A stretch of 64,000 nt of DNA from Streptomyces sp. CG1. Lineage in GTDB: Bacteria; Actinomycetota; Actinomycetes; Streptomycetales; Streptomycetaceae. The stretch covers positions 682,001 through 746,000 of the forward strand of contig NZ_CP163518.1 of the NCBI RefSeq assembly GCF_041080625.1, in the 5' to 3' direction. Below the pieces are notes generated by a model. That model was not told the DNA's origin, did no database searches, and saw only the letters and a program-made list of their open reading frames with translations. This document shows positions 32,439 to 40,255 of the stretch, one piece after another (position 1 is the first letter of the stretch; each line of letters starts with the position of its first letter). A program made the translations under genes and the position numbers.

Positions 32439-33851
32439 ATGCCTGCCGGCATCCGCCCCCGAACTCCCCGCACCCACCTCCGCATCGCCCTGGCCGCCCT
32501 GGCCACGCTGACGTCGGCGGCCCTCGCCACGTCCCCCGCACCGCCCGCCCGGGCGGACACGGCCGCCGACACCCATCTCACCGGCGCATTGTCCGACGGT
32601 GCCACCTGGATCGCGGACGTCCCCGCCCACTGGAACGGCACCCTGCTGCTGTTCAGCCACGGTTTCGGCCCCACCGTCGCCCAGAACGCCCCCTCCCCCG
32701 CCGTACGCGGCGAGTTGCTCGCCGAGGGGTATGCGATGGCCGGGTCGTCGTACGACCCCCATGGCTCGATGTGGGCTCTGAACAGTGCGGAACACGACCA
32801 GTTCGGCACGCTCGGCGCCGTCACCGCGAAGATCGGCACCCCACGGCGCACCCTGGCGGTCGGGCAGTCGATGGGCGGGCTGGTCAACGCGCAGATCGCC
32901 CGCGACGGTGCCGGCCGCGTCGACGGCGCGCTCGGCCTGTGCGGGCTGGTCGCGGGCGGCACCGACCTGGACAACTACCAGCTCGACGCGGAGTACACCA
33001 TCGCCCGACTGCTGCTGCCGGGCCAGGATGTCGGCCTGGTCCGTTTCGGTTCCGCCGACGACGCGGCCGCCACCGCCAAGAAGCTCACCGGCGCGGTCAC
33101 CGCCGCCCAGGCCACCCCGCAGGGCCGCGCCCGGATCGCGCTGGCCGCGGCCTTCCTCAACCTGCCCGCCTGGGCGCCCGGAAGGAACCGGCCCGCTCCG
33201 GCCGACTGGGCGGGGCAGGAGGAGCAGCAGTATATGTGGTTCGCGCAGGGCATCCTGTCGTTCGTCGAGGGCGGCCGGTACGCCGTGGAGCAAGCCGCCG
33301 GCGGCAACAACTCCTGGAACCGGGGCGTCAACTACGCCCGATTGCTGGCCGGTTCCGTCCACGCCCCGCAGGTCCGGGCCTTGTACCGGACGGCCGGACT
33401 CGATCTGGACGCCGACCTCGCGTCCCTGACCCGGGGCGCCTCGATCACCGCCGATCCGGCCGCGGTCCGTAGCGCACAGCGCACCTCCTCCGCCGGTCAG
33501 GGACTCGGCGTACCTCTGCTGGACGTGCACACGATCGCCGACAACCTGGTCCCGGTCGAGCAGGAACGGCAGTTCGGCGACCGGGTGCGCGGGGCCGGAG
33601 ACGGTGCGCTGCTGCGGCAGGCGTATGTCGCGCGGCAGGGCCACTGCACGTTCACCACGGCCGAGACCGTGGCCGCCCTGCACGCGCTCGAACACCGCGT
33701 CACCACCGGCCACTGGGACGCCGCCGCCACCCCGGCCGCGCTCCAGAAGTCCGCCACCGCACTCGGTCTGGACGGGGCGGCGTACGTCCCGTACCGCCCG
33801 GCGCAGCTCACGGTCGGCCGCGACCGCCCCAAGTACCCCGCCCACCACTGA
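32439..33851 (+). CDS. Secreted alpha/beta hydrolase
   Basis: This 470-residue exported protein has a signal peptide over about residues 1-40 (LRIALAALATLTSAALATS, then PARADT). The fold shows WNGTLLLFSHGFGP (oxyanion strand), nucleophile Ser144 in AVGQSMGGLVNAQ, a lid-like middle domain (QYMWFAQGILSF region), the acid near DVHTIADNLVPVEQE and catalytic His in RQGHCTF. Relatives cleave esters; natural substrate unknown. AAGGAG lies eight bases before the ATG. The MFS gene follows after 15 bases, so hydrolysis outside the cell and transport of a related compound may be linked. Confidence 0.82.
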   Translation: MPAGIRPRTPRTHLRIALAALATLTSAALATSPAPPARADTAADTHLTGALSDGATWIADVPAHWNGTLLLFSHGFGPTVAQNAPSPAVRGELLAEGYAMAGSSYDPHGSMWALNSAEHDQFGTLGAVTAKIGTPRRTLAVGQSMGGLVNAQIARDGAGRVDGALGLCGLVAGGTDLDNYQLDAEYTIARLLLPGQDVGLVRFGSADDAAATAKKLTGAVTAAQATPQGRARIALAAAFLNLPAWAPGRNRPAPADWAGQEEQQYMWFAQGILSFVEGGRYAVEQAAGGNNSWNRGVNYARLLAGSVHAPQVRALYRTAGLDLDADLASLTRGASITADPAAVRSAQRTSSAGQGLGVPLLDVHTIADNLVPVEQERQFGDRVRGAGDGALLRQAYVARQGHCTFTTAETVAALHALEHRVTTGHWDAAATPAALQKSATALGLDGAAYVPYRPAQLTVGRDRPKYPAHH

Positions 33852-33866
33852 TGTTGGGACCCGCTC

Positions 33867-35456
33867 ATGTCCGACGCACCCACTGCCCCGCGTACGTCTC
33901 TCTCCCTCGGCACGCTCGTCGCCGGCTGTCTGGCCGTCTGCCTCGCCCAGATCGGTCTCGCGATACCGGCCACTCTCAACGGCCTGTTCCAGGAACACCT
34001 CCATCCGGTCGGTTCCCAACTGACCTGGATCTCGGACGCGTTCCTGCTGCCCGTCGCCGTTCTCGAACTCTCCTTCGGCGTGCTCGGCGACCTCTTCGGC
34101 CGCAAGCAGCTCCTCGTCGGGGGCGCCACACTGCTGTGCGCGGGGGAGGCCGTCGCCGCGAGCGCCTCCGGCATCCATCAGCTGTGGGTGGGGCAGGCGC
34201 TGGCCGGCCTCGGCGCCGCCGCGCTCTTCCCCACCTCGCTCGCCATGATCGCCGCCGGCACACACACCGGCGCCCAGCGCGCCCGTGCCATCGCCGTATG
34301 GGCCTCCAGCCTGTCCGCGGGCGGCTTCCTCGCCCCGCTGCTCGGCGGGATCACCGGGACCTACGGTTCCTGGAGATCGGCGTTCGTGGTCGTCGCCGTG
34401 CTGGCTGCGCTCAGCGCCCTGGTGAGCCTGTGGCTGGCCGCCAACTCGCGTGCGCCGGAGGGGCGTTCCCTGGACGTGGGCGGACAGATCACCATCGGCG
34501 TCGGTCTGTTCGCCCTGTTGTATGCCGTCATCCAGGGGCCGACGGACGGCTGGGGGTCGGCTCCGGTGGTCATGGCGTTCGTGATCGCCGCGGTGTTCCT
34601 GGGCCTGTTCGTGGTCGCCGAGAGCCGGACCGGCTCCCCTCTCCTGCGCCTGGATCTGTTCCGCAACCGTTCCTTCGCGATCGCGTCCGTCGTCGCGGTC
34701 GTGGGCATGTTCAGCTTCCTGGGCACGGCCTACGCGGCGAGCATCCGGCTCGGCCCCATCCAGCACCAGAGCCCGATGCGCACCGCGTTCGCGTTCCTGC
34801 TGCTCAACGGCATCACGCCCGTCCTCACCCCGCTGACCTCCCGGCTGCTGCACCGGCTGCCCGCGCGGGCGCTGCTCAGCGCCGGTCTGGCGCTGATCGC
34901 CGCTGGGGACTTCCTGGCCGCCGGGCTCGCCGTCGGCGACCGGAACCTCACCTCGCTGATCCTGCCGCTCGGGCTGGTCGGGACCGGCTTCGCCTTCACG
35001 GTGTCGTCGATCACCGCGACCGCCGTCAACACCGTGCCGCTCCCCTTCGCGGGCATGGCCAGCGCCGCCACCAACCTGCTGCGTGACTTCGGCTTTACTC
35101 TCGGCCCCGCGGTCATCGGCGCCGTCGCGCTGAGCCAGGCGGCTTCACAGGTGACCTCCTCGCTGACGGCCTCGTCGTCGTTGAACGCGGAGTCGAAGGC
35201 GGCTGCACACGAGGTGCTGAAGGAGGGCGGCCCCCTTGCCCTGAACTCCGTCCCCACCAACTCTCCGCCGGGCGCGGCCCGCGCCTACGCCCTCGACGCC
35301 CTCGGCCACGGCTATGCGCTCGGGTTCGTGGTCTGCGGCTCGGCCGCCCTCCTGTCAGCGCTGCTGGTGGTCACGGCACTGCGCGGGCGTACGACGCGGG
35401 AGGACGCGTCGCGGTCGGACGACGGTACGGAGCGGACCGTCGTCACCGCGGGATGA
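33867..35456 (+). CDS. MFS drug transporter, DHA2 (14-helix) type
   Basis: The 529-residue transporter has about 14 hydrophobic helices. Motif A is recognisable as GDLFGRKQLL between helices 2 and 3. Motif C-like sequence WASSLSAGGFLAPLLGG lies in helix 5, typical of antiporters. DHA2 exporters expel dyes, drugs or metabolites with proton exchange. The gene is 15 bases behind the hydrolase with TTGGGA as ribosome site, so it should share the promoter at 32334. Export of a toxic product is more likely than uptake, by family. Confidence 0.9.
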   Translation: MSDAPTAPRTSLSLGTLVAGCLAVCLAQIGLAIPATLNGLFQEHLHPVGSQLTWISDAFLLPVAVLELSFGVLGDLFGRKQLLVGGATLLCAGEAVAASASGIHQLWVGQALAGLGAAALFPTSLAMIAAGTHTGAQRARAIAVWASSLSAGGFLAPLLGGITGTYGSWRSAFVVVAVLAALSALVSLWLAANSRAPEGRSLDVGGQITIGVGLFALLYAVIQGPTDGWGSAPVVMAFVIAAVFLGLFVVAESRTGSPLLRLDLFRNRSFAIASVVAVVGMFSFLGTAYAASIRLGPIQHQSPMRTAFAFLLLNGITPVLTPLTSRLLHRLPARALLSAGLALIAAGDFLAAGLAVGDRNLTSLILPLGLVGTGFAFTVSSITATAVNTVPLPFAGMASAATNLLRDFGFTLGPAVIGAVALSQAASQVTSSLTASSSLNAESKAAAHEVLKEGGPLALNSVPTNSPPGAARAYALDALGHGYALGFVVCGSAALLSALLVVTALRGRTTREDASRSDDGTERTVVTAG

Positions 35457-35524
35457 CGCCTGAGGACGGCCTCTGATCCTCACTCACCCGCCGACTGCAG
35501 AGCGTGCTCAACAAGCCCCGGATT

Positions 35525-35544
35525 CCCGCGAGTTGCTTCGCGGG
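35525..35544. terminator. Bidirectional hairpin
   Basis: CCCGCGA and TCGCGGG pair perfectly around a six-base loop, between the MFS stop at 35456 and the convergent TOPRIM gene stop at 35564. Confidence 0.55.
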
Positions 35545-35563
35545 GATGTGTGTGCCCGAGGGG

Positions 35564-36181
35564 TCAGAGGCTGGCGAGCAGGCCGTCGAGTGGGGCGGGT
35601 ACGCGGTCGGGGTCGAGGGCTTCGACGAGGACACGGCCGTAGCGGATCTTGCGCCCTCTCTTCGTGCCGAGGAAGCGCCGCAACTGCTGCTGCGCGGTAC
35701 GACCCTGCTGTGCGGGCTGGCGAAGGAATGTCTGCAGTGCGCGCAAGTCGCCCTCTGCCCGGACGAGTTCCTCCACCCGTGCCACGCCCAGCGCGCGGAT
35801 CAGCTCGTCCTCCAGATCCGCCGCACAGACGAAGAACCCTTGCTCTGCCGCGCCGGCCCGCTCCAGGCCGCGGGCGTAGTAGCCGCACTCCCGCTCGTCG
35901 CACAGTCCTGTGAGGCTGAGTCCCAGGCCGGTCGGTCCGAGAAGGTGCGCGAACCGCCCGGCGCTCATCGCACCGCCGATCGGCAGGACGCAGACTCCCT
36001 CGGCTGCCAGATTCCGCCCGCGGCGGGCGGCCAGCGCGTCGACCGCGGCGACGTCGCTCGGCCCTTCGAGCAGGACGGCCGTCCGGACGGACAGCCGCGC
36101 GGCCAGCTCGCGCGCGGGCTCGCCGGGACCACCGGTCGCCCACGCGGTGACCGTCTCCCGGAACGCCCCCATGTCCGCCAT
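35564..36181 (-). CDS. Stand-alone TOPRIM (OLD-like) protein
   Basis: This 205-residue protein contains a TOPRIM domain of the OLD-nuclease type: AVLLEGPSDVAAVDALAARR, with Glu39 and Asp43, then VCVLPIGGAMSAGRFAHLL, and GLCDERECGYYARGLERAG, with Asp95. The second metal position reads D-E-R-E, so Glu98 may replace the canonical D-x-D. OLD-family proteins usually carry an N-terminal ABC ATPase; none is present or adjacent. The rest is helical (EDELIRALGVARVEELVRAE, Gln-rich loop, basic patch GTKRGRKIRYGR). A nucleotidyl-hydrolase or nuclease role is inferred. The ATG at 36181 was chosen; 36172 is possible. Confidence 0.8.
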   Translation of the reverse strand: MADMGAFRETVTAWATGGPGEPARELAARLSVRTAVLLEGPSDVAAVDALAARRGRNLAAEGVCVLPIGGAMSAGRFAHLLGPTGLGLSLTGLCDERECGYYARGLERAGAAEQGFFVCAADLEDELIRALGVARVEELVRAEGDLRALQTFLRQPAQQGRTAQQQLRRFLGTKRGRKIRYGRVLVEALDPDRVPAPLDGLLASL

Positions 36182-36287
36182 GACACGAGCCTGCGCCCTT
36201 TCCGGCCATCACGCCAGGGATTTTCCGCCGCCCGGGCGGGGATACCATCTGCTGAGTTTCTTCGCGAGACTGCCTATCATCGGGAAC

Positions 36288-36788
36288 ATGAAACGAACGT
36301 CGTTCGCCGACTGGCCCTGCTCCATCGCTCGCACTCTTGACCTGTTGGGTGACCACTGGACGCCCCTCGTCGTGCGGGAGGCGTTCTACGGGATTCGCCG
36401 CTTCGACGAGTTCCAGCAGGAGCTTGGCATCGCACGCAACACCCTGACCGACCGGCTGCGCCTCCTGGTGGAGGAGGGGGTGCTGGAGAAGCGGCTCTAC
36501 GAGAGCGAGCCGCCGCGCTATGACTACGTTCTCACCGAGAAGGGACGTGACCTCTTCACCGTACTGGCCACGCTGTCCAGATGGGGTGACCGCTGGCTGG
36601 CAGGCGAGGAGGGCGTCCCGGTCGTGTTCCACCATGACGCGTGCGGCCACGACACCACCGCCGAAGTGGTGTGCTCCGTCTGCCGCAGGCCCCTGGCGGC
36701 CCAGGAGACGTCGATGCGGATAGGGCCCGGCTATCCCGAGCGACTCAAGCGCCGGCCGGGTGTCGTGCGCCGATTCGGAGCGGCTTGA
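36288..36788 (+). CDS. HxlR-family transcriptional regulator
   Basis: This 166-residue winged-helix protein has the HxlR core: DWPCSIARTLDLLGDHWTPL, with the conserved Cys, VVREAFYGIRRFDEFQQELG, IARNTLTDRLRLLVEEGVLE (recognition helix) and YVLTEKGRDLFTVL. The C-terminal extension has a Cys-x2-Cys pair (VVCSVCRRPL) and HDACGH, possibly a metal or redox site. TATCAT seven bases before the ATG with no ribosome site suggests a leaderless mRNA. The SRPBCC gene follows 96 bases downstream in the same direction. Confidence 0.9.
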   Translation: MKRTSFADWPCSIARTLDLLGDHWTPLVVREAFYGIRRFDEFQQELGIARNTLTDRLRLLVEEGVLEKRLYESEPPRYDYVLTEKGRDLFTVLATLSRWGDRWLAGEEGVPVVFHHDACGHDTTAEVVCSVCRRPLAAQETSMRIGPGYPERLKRRPGVVRRFGAA

Positions 36789-36884
36789 TCAAGACCGCCG
36801 GCACTCCACCGCTCCCCTTGACAGGTAAGTCTCATGACGCAACCCTGAAGGTCACACCCCCTTACGGCGAGGAGGCCTGCGGAC

Positions 36885-37391
36885 GTGGAGTGGACGGGCG
36901 CGCGCTACGCGGACAAACCCACGGTCGAGGTGCGGACCTGGATCGACGCCCCGACGGAGCGGGTGTGGGCACTGGTCAGCGACATCACCCTGATGCCTGC
37001 CATGAGTGAGGAACTCGAGTCCGTCGAATGGCTCGACGGTGCCGACGGTCCGGCCGTGGGCGCCAGGTTCGTCGGTCGCAGCAGGCACGAGGCGTTCGGT
37101 GAGTGGTCGACGACCTCGCAGGTGATCGAGTGCGAAAGGGAGCGGGTCCTCGCCTGGGCGGTGCAGGACCCCGCCGACCCCTCCGCGATCTGGCGCTTCC
37201 GTCTTCACCCCGAGAACGGGGGGACGGAGCTTTCGGAGTGGATGCAGATGGGCCCGGGCCGTTCCGGGCTGTCCGCCGCGATCGACCGGATGCCGGAGAA
37301 GGAGCAGAAGATCGTGTTCGTACGGCTGCGTGAGTTCGAGCGGAGCATCGCCTCGACGCTCGAGCACATCAAGAAGCAGGCGGAGGCGTGA
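36885..37391 (+). CDS. SRPBCC-family protein
   Basis: This 168-residue protein has the helix-grip fold of polyketide cyclase/START-like proteins: VEVRTWIDAPTERVWALVSD, SVEWLDGADGPAVGARFVGR, IWRFRLHPENGGTELSEWMQ, and a long C-terminal helix (KEQKIVFVRLREFERSIAST). Such folds bind hydrophobic ligands or cyclise polyketides. The GTG at 36885 follows GAGGAGG. The stop overlaps the start of the LLM oxidoreductase gene, so both are co-translated; ligand delivery to or from that enzyme is plausible. Confidence 0.85.
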   Translation: MEWTGARYADKPTVEVRTWIDAPTERVWALVSDITLMPAMSEELESVEWLDGADGPAVGARFVGRSRHEAFGEWSTTSQVIECERERVLAWAVQDPADPSAIWRFRLHPENGGTELSEWMQMGPGRSGLSAAIDRMPEKEQKIVFVRLREFERSIASTLEHIKKQAEA

Positions 37392-38446
37392 TGCGTACGG
37401 CCACCACGATCGAGGCCTCGGGCGGCGAGAACTGGGCTCAGCAGGCGGACTTCGTGGTCGAAGCGGAAAAGCTGGGCCTGGACATCTGCTGGGTGGCCGA
37501 GGCCTGGGGCTCCGACGCCCCCTCCGCGCTGGGCTACTACGCCGCCCTCACCGACCGCATCCTCCTGGGCTCCGGTGTCATACAGCTGGGCACCCGCACC
37601 CCGGCCGCCGTCGCGCAGACCGCCATCACGCTGTCCAACCTCTCCGGTGGGCGCTTCCTGCTCGGCATCGGCGCCTCCGGCCCGCAGGTGATGGAGGGAC
37701 TGCACGGGGTGCCGTTCGCCCGGCCCCTGCGCCGTATGCGGGAGACCGTCGACATCGTGCGGCAGCTGGTCAACGGCGGCAAACTCGCCTACTCGGGCGC
37801 GGAGTTCACCATCCCCCTACCCGGCGGCGAAGCGGTCCCCATGCGGCTGTCGATGCGGCCCGAGCATCACATCCCCCTGTACCTGGCGGCACTGTCACCG
37901 GCCATGTTGCGTCTCACCGGGGAAGTCGCCGATGGCTGGCTGGGCACCAGCTTCGTCCCCGAAGGCGCGGACGGCGCCTACTTCGCCCACCTCGACGACG
38001 GTCTCGCCCGCAGTGGTCGTACACGCGCCGACCTGGACGTCTGCCAGGGCGCCGAGGTCGCCTTCGCGCCCGACGAGGAGGCACTCGGCGCGATGACCGC
38101 CCGGCGCAAGAAGGAACTGGCCTTCAGCCTGGGCGGCATGGGGTCGGCGTCCACCAACTTCTACAACAACGCCTACAGCAGACAGGGCTGGGCCGAGGTC
38201 GCCGGCGAGGTGCGCGAGCGGTGGCAGGCCGGTGACCGGGACGGAGCGGCGGCGCTGGTGACCGACGAGATGGTCCTGGGCACGACGCTGATCGGCACCG
38301 AACCCATGGTGCGGGAACGACTGCGGGTGTGGCGCGCCGCCGGCGTCGACACCGTACGTCTGTACCCGGCCGGCGACACCATGGAAGCCCGGCTCGCCAC
38401 CTTGGCCAGGGCGATCGAGCTGGTGCGGGAGGTCGACGACTCCTGA
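37391..38446 (+). CDS. LLM-class flavin-dependent oxidoreductase
   Basis: This 351-residue TIM-barrel enzyme is of the luciferase-like monooxygenase / F420-dependent family. It shows FVVEAEKLGLDICWVAEAWG, ILLGSGVIQLGTRTPAAVAQ, GGRFLLGIGASGPQVMEGLHG and PLYLAALSPAMLRLTGEVADG. The GIGASGP loop and lengths fit the F420-using actinobacterial subgroup (methylene-tetrahydromethanopterin reductase-like), but FMN use is not excluded. The ATG at 37391 overlaps the SRPBCC stop (TGATG), with GGAGG just upstream. A bidirectional hairpin follows. Confidence 0.88.
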   Translation: MRTATTIEASGGENWAQQADFVVEAEKLGLDICWVAEAWGSDAPSALGYYAALTDRILLGSGVIQLGTRTPAAVAQTAITLSNLSGGRFLLGIGASGPQVMEGLHGVPFARPLRRMRETVDIVRQLVNGGKLAYSGAEFTIPLPGGEAVPMRLSMRPEHHIPLYLAALSPAMLRLTGEVADGWLGTSFVPEGADGAYFAHLDDGLARSGRTRADLDVCQGAEVAFAPDEEALGAMTARRKKELAFSLGGMGSASTNFYNNAYSRQGWAEVAGEVRERWQAGDRDGAAALVTDEMVLGTTLIGTEPMVRERLRVWRAAGVDTVRLYPAGDTMEARLATLARAIELVREVDDS

Positions 38447-38491
38447 TGAGCCTTGCCGGTCACGGCGCCCCTCGCGCGGGTCGTCACGATT

Positions 38492-38515
38492 GCCCGTCCG
38501 GACGTCCCGACGGGC
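38492..38515. terminator. Bidirectional hairpin
   Basis: GCCCGTC and GACGGGC pair around a ten-base loop, between the convergent LLM and SDR genes. Confidence 0.55.
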
Positions 38516-38546
38516 GGCGGCCCCGTGCCCGGCTCGCGGGCAGCGT

Positions 38547-39290
38547 TCAGGTGTCGGTGCGAACCAGGTCGAGCTGAGGGAAGGCCACCGGCTCGGGGGC
38601 GCGGCCCGCCTGGAGCACGTACGCACGGCCCGCCTCCTCGCTCGCCGCGATCGCAGCGACCGACGTCGCGATCTCGGCGGGCTCCGCCAGGGCGAAGCCC
38701 TCGCCGACGATGTAGTCGATCGCTTCCGGCGGCAGGATCGGCGTACGGACGAACCCCGGGCAGATCGCGTTGATTCGCACTCCCTTCTCCTGCCACGTCG
38801 GGGCCAGCGAGCGGACCAGACCGATCACGCCGTATTTGGTGGCCGCGTACACCGGGTCGAAAGGCGCCATCCCTACCCCGGCCATGCTGGAGGTGACGAC
38901 CAGTGAGCCCCCGCCGTGTTCGGCCAGCACGGGCAGGGCCGCGTGCAGGCCGAACATCACGCCGTGCAGGTTCACCGCCAGTACCCGGTGCTGCCGCTCC
39001 GCGTCGTAGTCGTCCTGGCCGAACCCGCCGCCGTCGCCGATCCCGGCGTTCAGGTGGACGAAGTCCAGCCCGCCGTAGGCCGCCACGGCGGCGTCGATCA
39101 GCGCCAGGTTGTCCTCTTCCCGCGTGGTGTCGGTACGGACGAACAGCCCGCCCGCCTCCTCGGCGACGGCGGCACCGCCCGCCTCGTCGATGTCCGCCAC
39201 GACCACCTGCGCACCGAGGCGGCCGAAGTGCCGCGCCACCGCCCCACCGATTCCGCTCGCCGCACCCGTGACCACTACCACCTGCGCCAT
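38547..39290 (-). CDS. Short-chain dehydrogenase/reductase
   Basis: This is a classical 247-residue SDR: TGAASGIGGAVARHFG (cofactor Gly motif), ADID pointing to NAD, LNAG, catalytic Ser in VTSSMAGVG and YAATK. It oxidises or reduces an unknown alcohol/ketone. AGGAGGAGGAG precedes the ATG at 39290. The membrane-protein gene upstream ends 34 bases before and is co-directional, so they probably form an operon. Confidence 0.92.
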   Translation of the reverse strand: MAQVVVVTGAASGIGGAVARHFGRLGAQVVVADIDEAGGAAVAEEAGGLFVRTDTTREEDNLALIDAAVAAYGGLDFVHLNAGIGDGGGFGQDDYDAERQHRVLAVNLHGVMFGLHAALPVLAEHGGGSLVVTSSMAGVGMAPFDPVYAATKYGVIGLVRSLAPTWQEKGVRINAICPGFVRTPILPPEAIDYIVGEGFALAEPAEIATSVAAIAASEEAGRAYVLQAGRAPEPVAFPQLDLVRTDT

Positions 39291-39324
39291 GTCGCTGCTC
39301 CTCCTCCTGAGTTCTGATGGTCTG

Positions 39325-40005
39325 TCATATCGCTGTCGCCGCCGCGGCGACCTCGTTGTGGATGACGGCTGTCCGGGCCGGCTTGCGACCGTAGCGACGG
39401 CTGAAGATCTCCAGGGCCACGAACAGCGCGACGTACTGGAGCGTGGTCACCAACATCACCGAGTCGATGGGCAGCGTGTAGGCGAGCACCACCCGCACGA
39501 CCGAGTCCAGCAGCAGACCCATGCCCCAGACCGCGGTCAGCAGCCGCATCACATGGCGGAAGGTGGGCGACGCCTGCCAGTTTCGTTCCAGCTCCGCACG
39601 CTTGTCTCCCTTTGCCACGGACGACAGGACCCGGTAGATGATCGGCTGCCCGCGCAGCGTGGCCAGGAACACCAGTCCGACGATCCCGGTCATCCAGCCG
39701 TCCTTGGCGAACATGAACCGTGGACTCCCGGTCACCAGCGACAGCACCGCGCCCAGGGCGACCATGCTGAGCACCAGGACGCCCAGCATCCCGACGCGCC
39801 GCTCCCGCGCCACTGTCAGCAGCGCCTCCGCAGTCGGCGGCACGGCGCTCGCCAGCACCGCCCACCACAGGCCGACCCCGGCCGCCCGCAAGCCGTAGAA
39901 CACGGCCAGCGGCGCGGCGACGTTCAGCGCCAGGCTCTGCAGCAGCGGTCCGTTCGACAACCCCTCGTGCTTGTTCGCGATGCGCATCCCCGTCATGTCC
40001 TTCAC
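39325..40005 (-). CDS. VC0807-like integral membrane protein
   Basis: The 226-residue protein has about six membrane helices (LALNVAAPLAVFYGLRAAG, VLASAVPPTAEALLTVA, LVLSMVALGAVLSLVT, GIVGLVFLATL, AVWGMGLLLDSVVRVVLAYT, MLVTTLQYVALFVALEIF). The arrangement matches the VC0807/IspZ-like family, with GSPRFMFAKDGWMTGIVG as its loop. Function unknown. The GTG at 40005 gives the longest form; the ATG at 39996 has GAGG eight bases upstream and is equally likely. The gene precedes an SDR. Confidence 0.75.
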   Translation of the reverse strand: MKDMTGMRIANKHEGLSNGPLLQSLALNVAAPLAVFYGLRAAGVGLWWAVLASAVPPTAEALLTVARERRVGMLGVLVLSMVALGAVLSLVTGSPRFMFAKDGWMTGIVGLVFLATLRGQPIIYRVLSSVAKGDKRAELERNWQASPTFRHVMRLLTAVWGMGLLLDSVVRVVLAYTLPIDSVMLVTTLQYVALFVALEIFSRRYGRKPARTAVIHNEVAAAATAI

Positions 40006-40017
40006 CCTCGCCCCTGG

Positions 40018-40073
40018 TCCGTGATCCGTGTCCGTGTCCGTGATCCGTGTCCGTGTCCGTGTCCGTGTCCGTT
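40018..40073. repeat. Nine-unit TCCGTG tandem repeat
   Basis: Hexamers TCCGTG are repeated nine times, with an extra A in units one and four and a terminal TCCGTT. The tract lies 12 bases before the GTG start of the membrane-protein gene, inside the shared divergent promoter region with the sensor kinase. Copy-number slippage could alter spacing there. Confidence 0.8.
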
Positions 40074-40255
40074 CTTGATGTCTCCGACGCTACGGACCTG
40101 CGGGAACGCGCACATTGGGCTCAGGCGCCGAGTCGGGGTGGGGCTAGGCCCACCCCCGTGCGGGGCCCGGACACACCTTGTCCGGCCTTCGGTCGCGTCA
40201 CACTGGTGAACCGGTACAGGCGACGAACCGCGAAACCCCTTGGAGAGGCAGGCAG

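Noticed and set aside
32379..34853. An 824-codon minus-strand open frame opposite the hydrolase and MFS genes
   Set aside because: No domain, low-complexity Gly/Arg/Glu composition, and both sense genes are well supported.
35564..36788. TOPRIM and HxlR as a phage-defence pair
   Set aside because: The genes are divergent, HxlR is linked to the SRPBCC/LLM genes, and no ATPase, nuclease or toxin accompanies TOPRIM.
40018..40073. Possible CRISPR array
   Set aside because: The units are six or seven bases with no spacers; it is a microsatellite.
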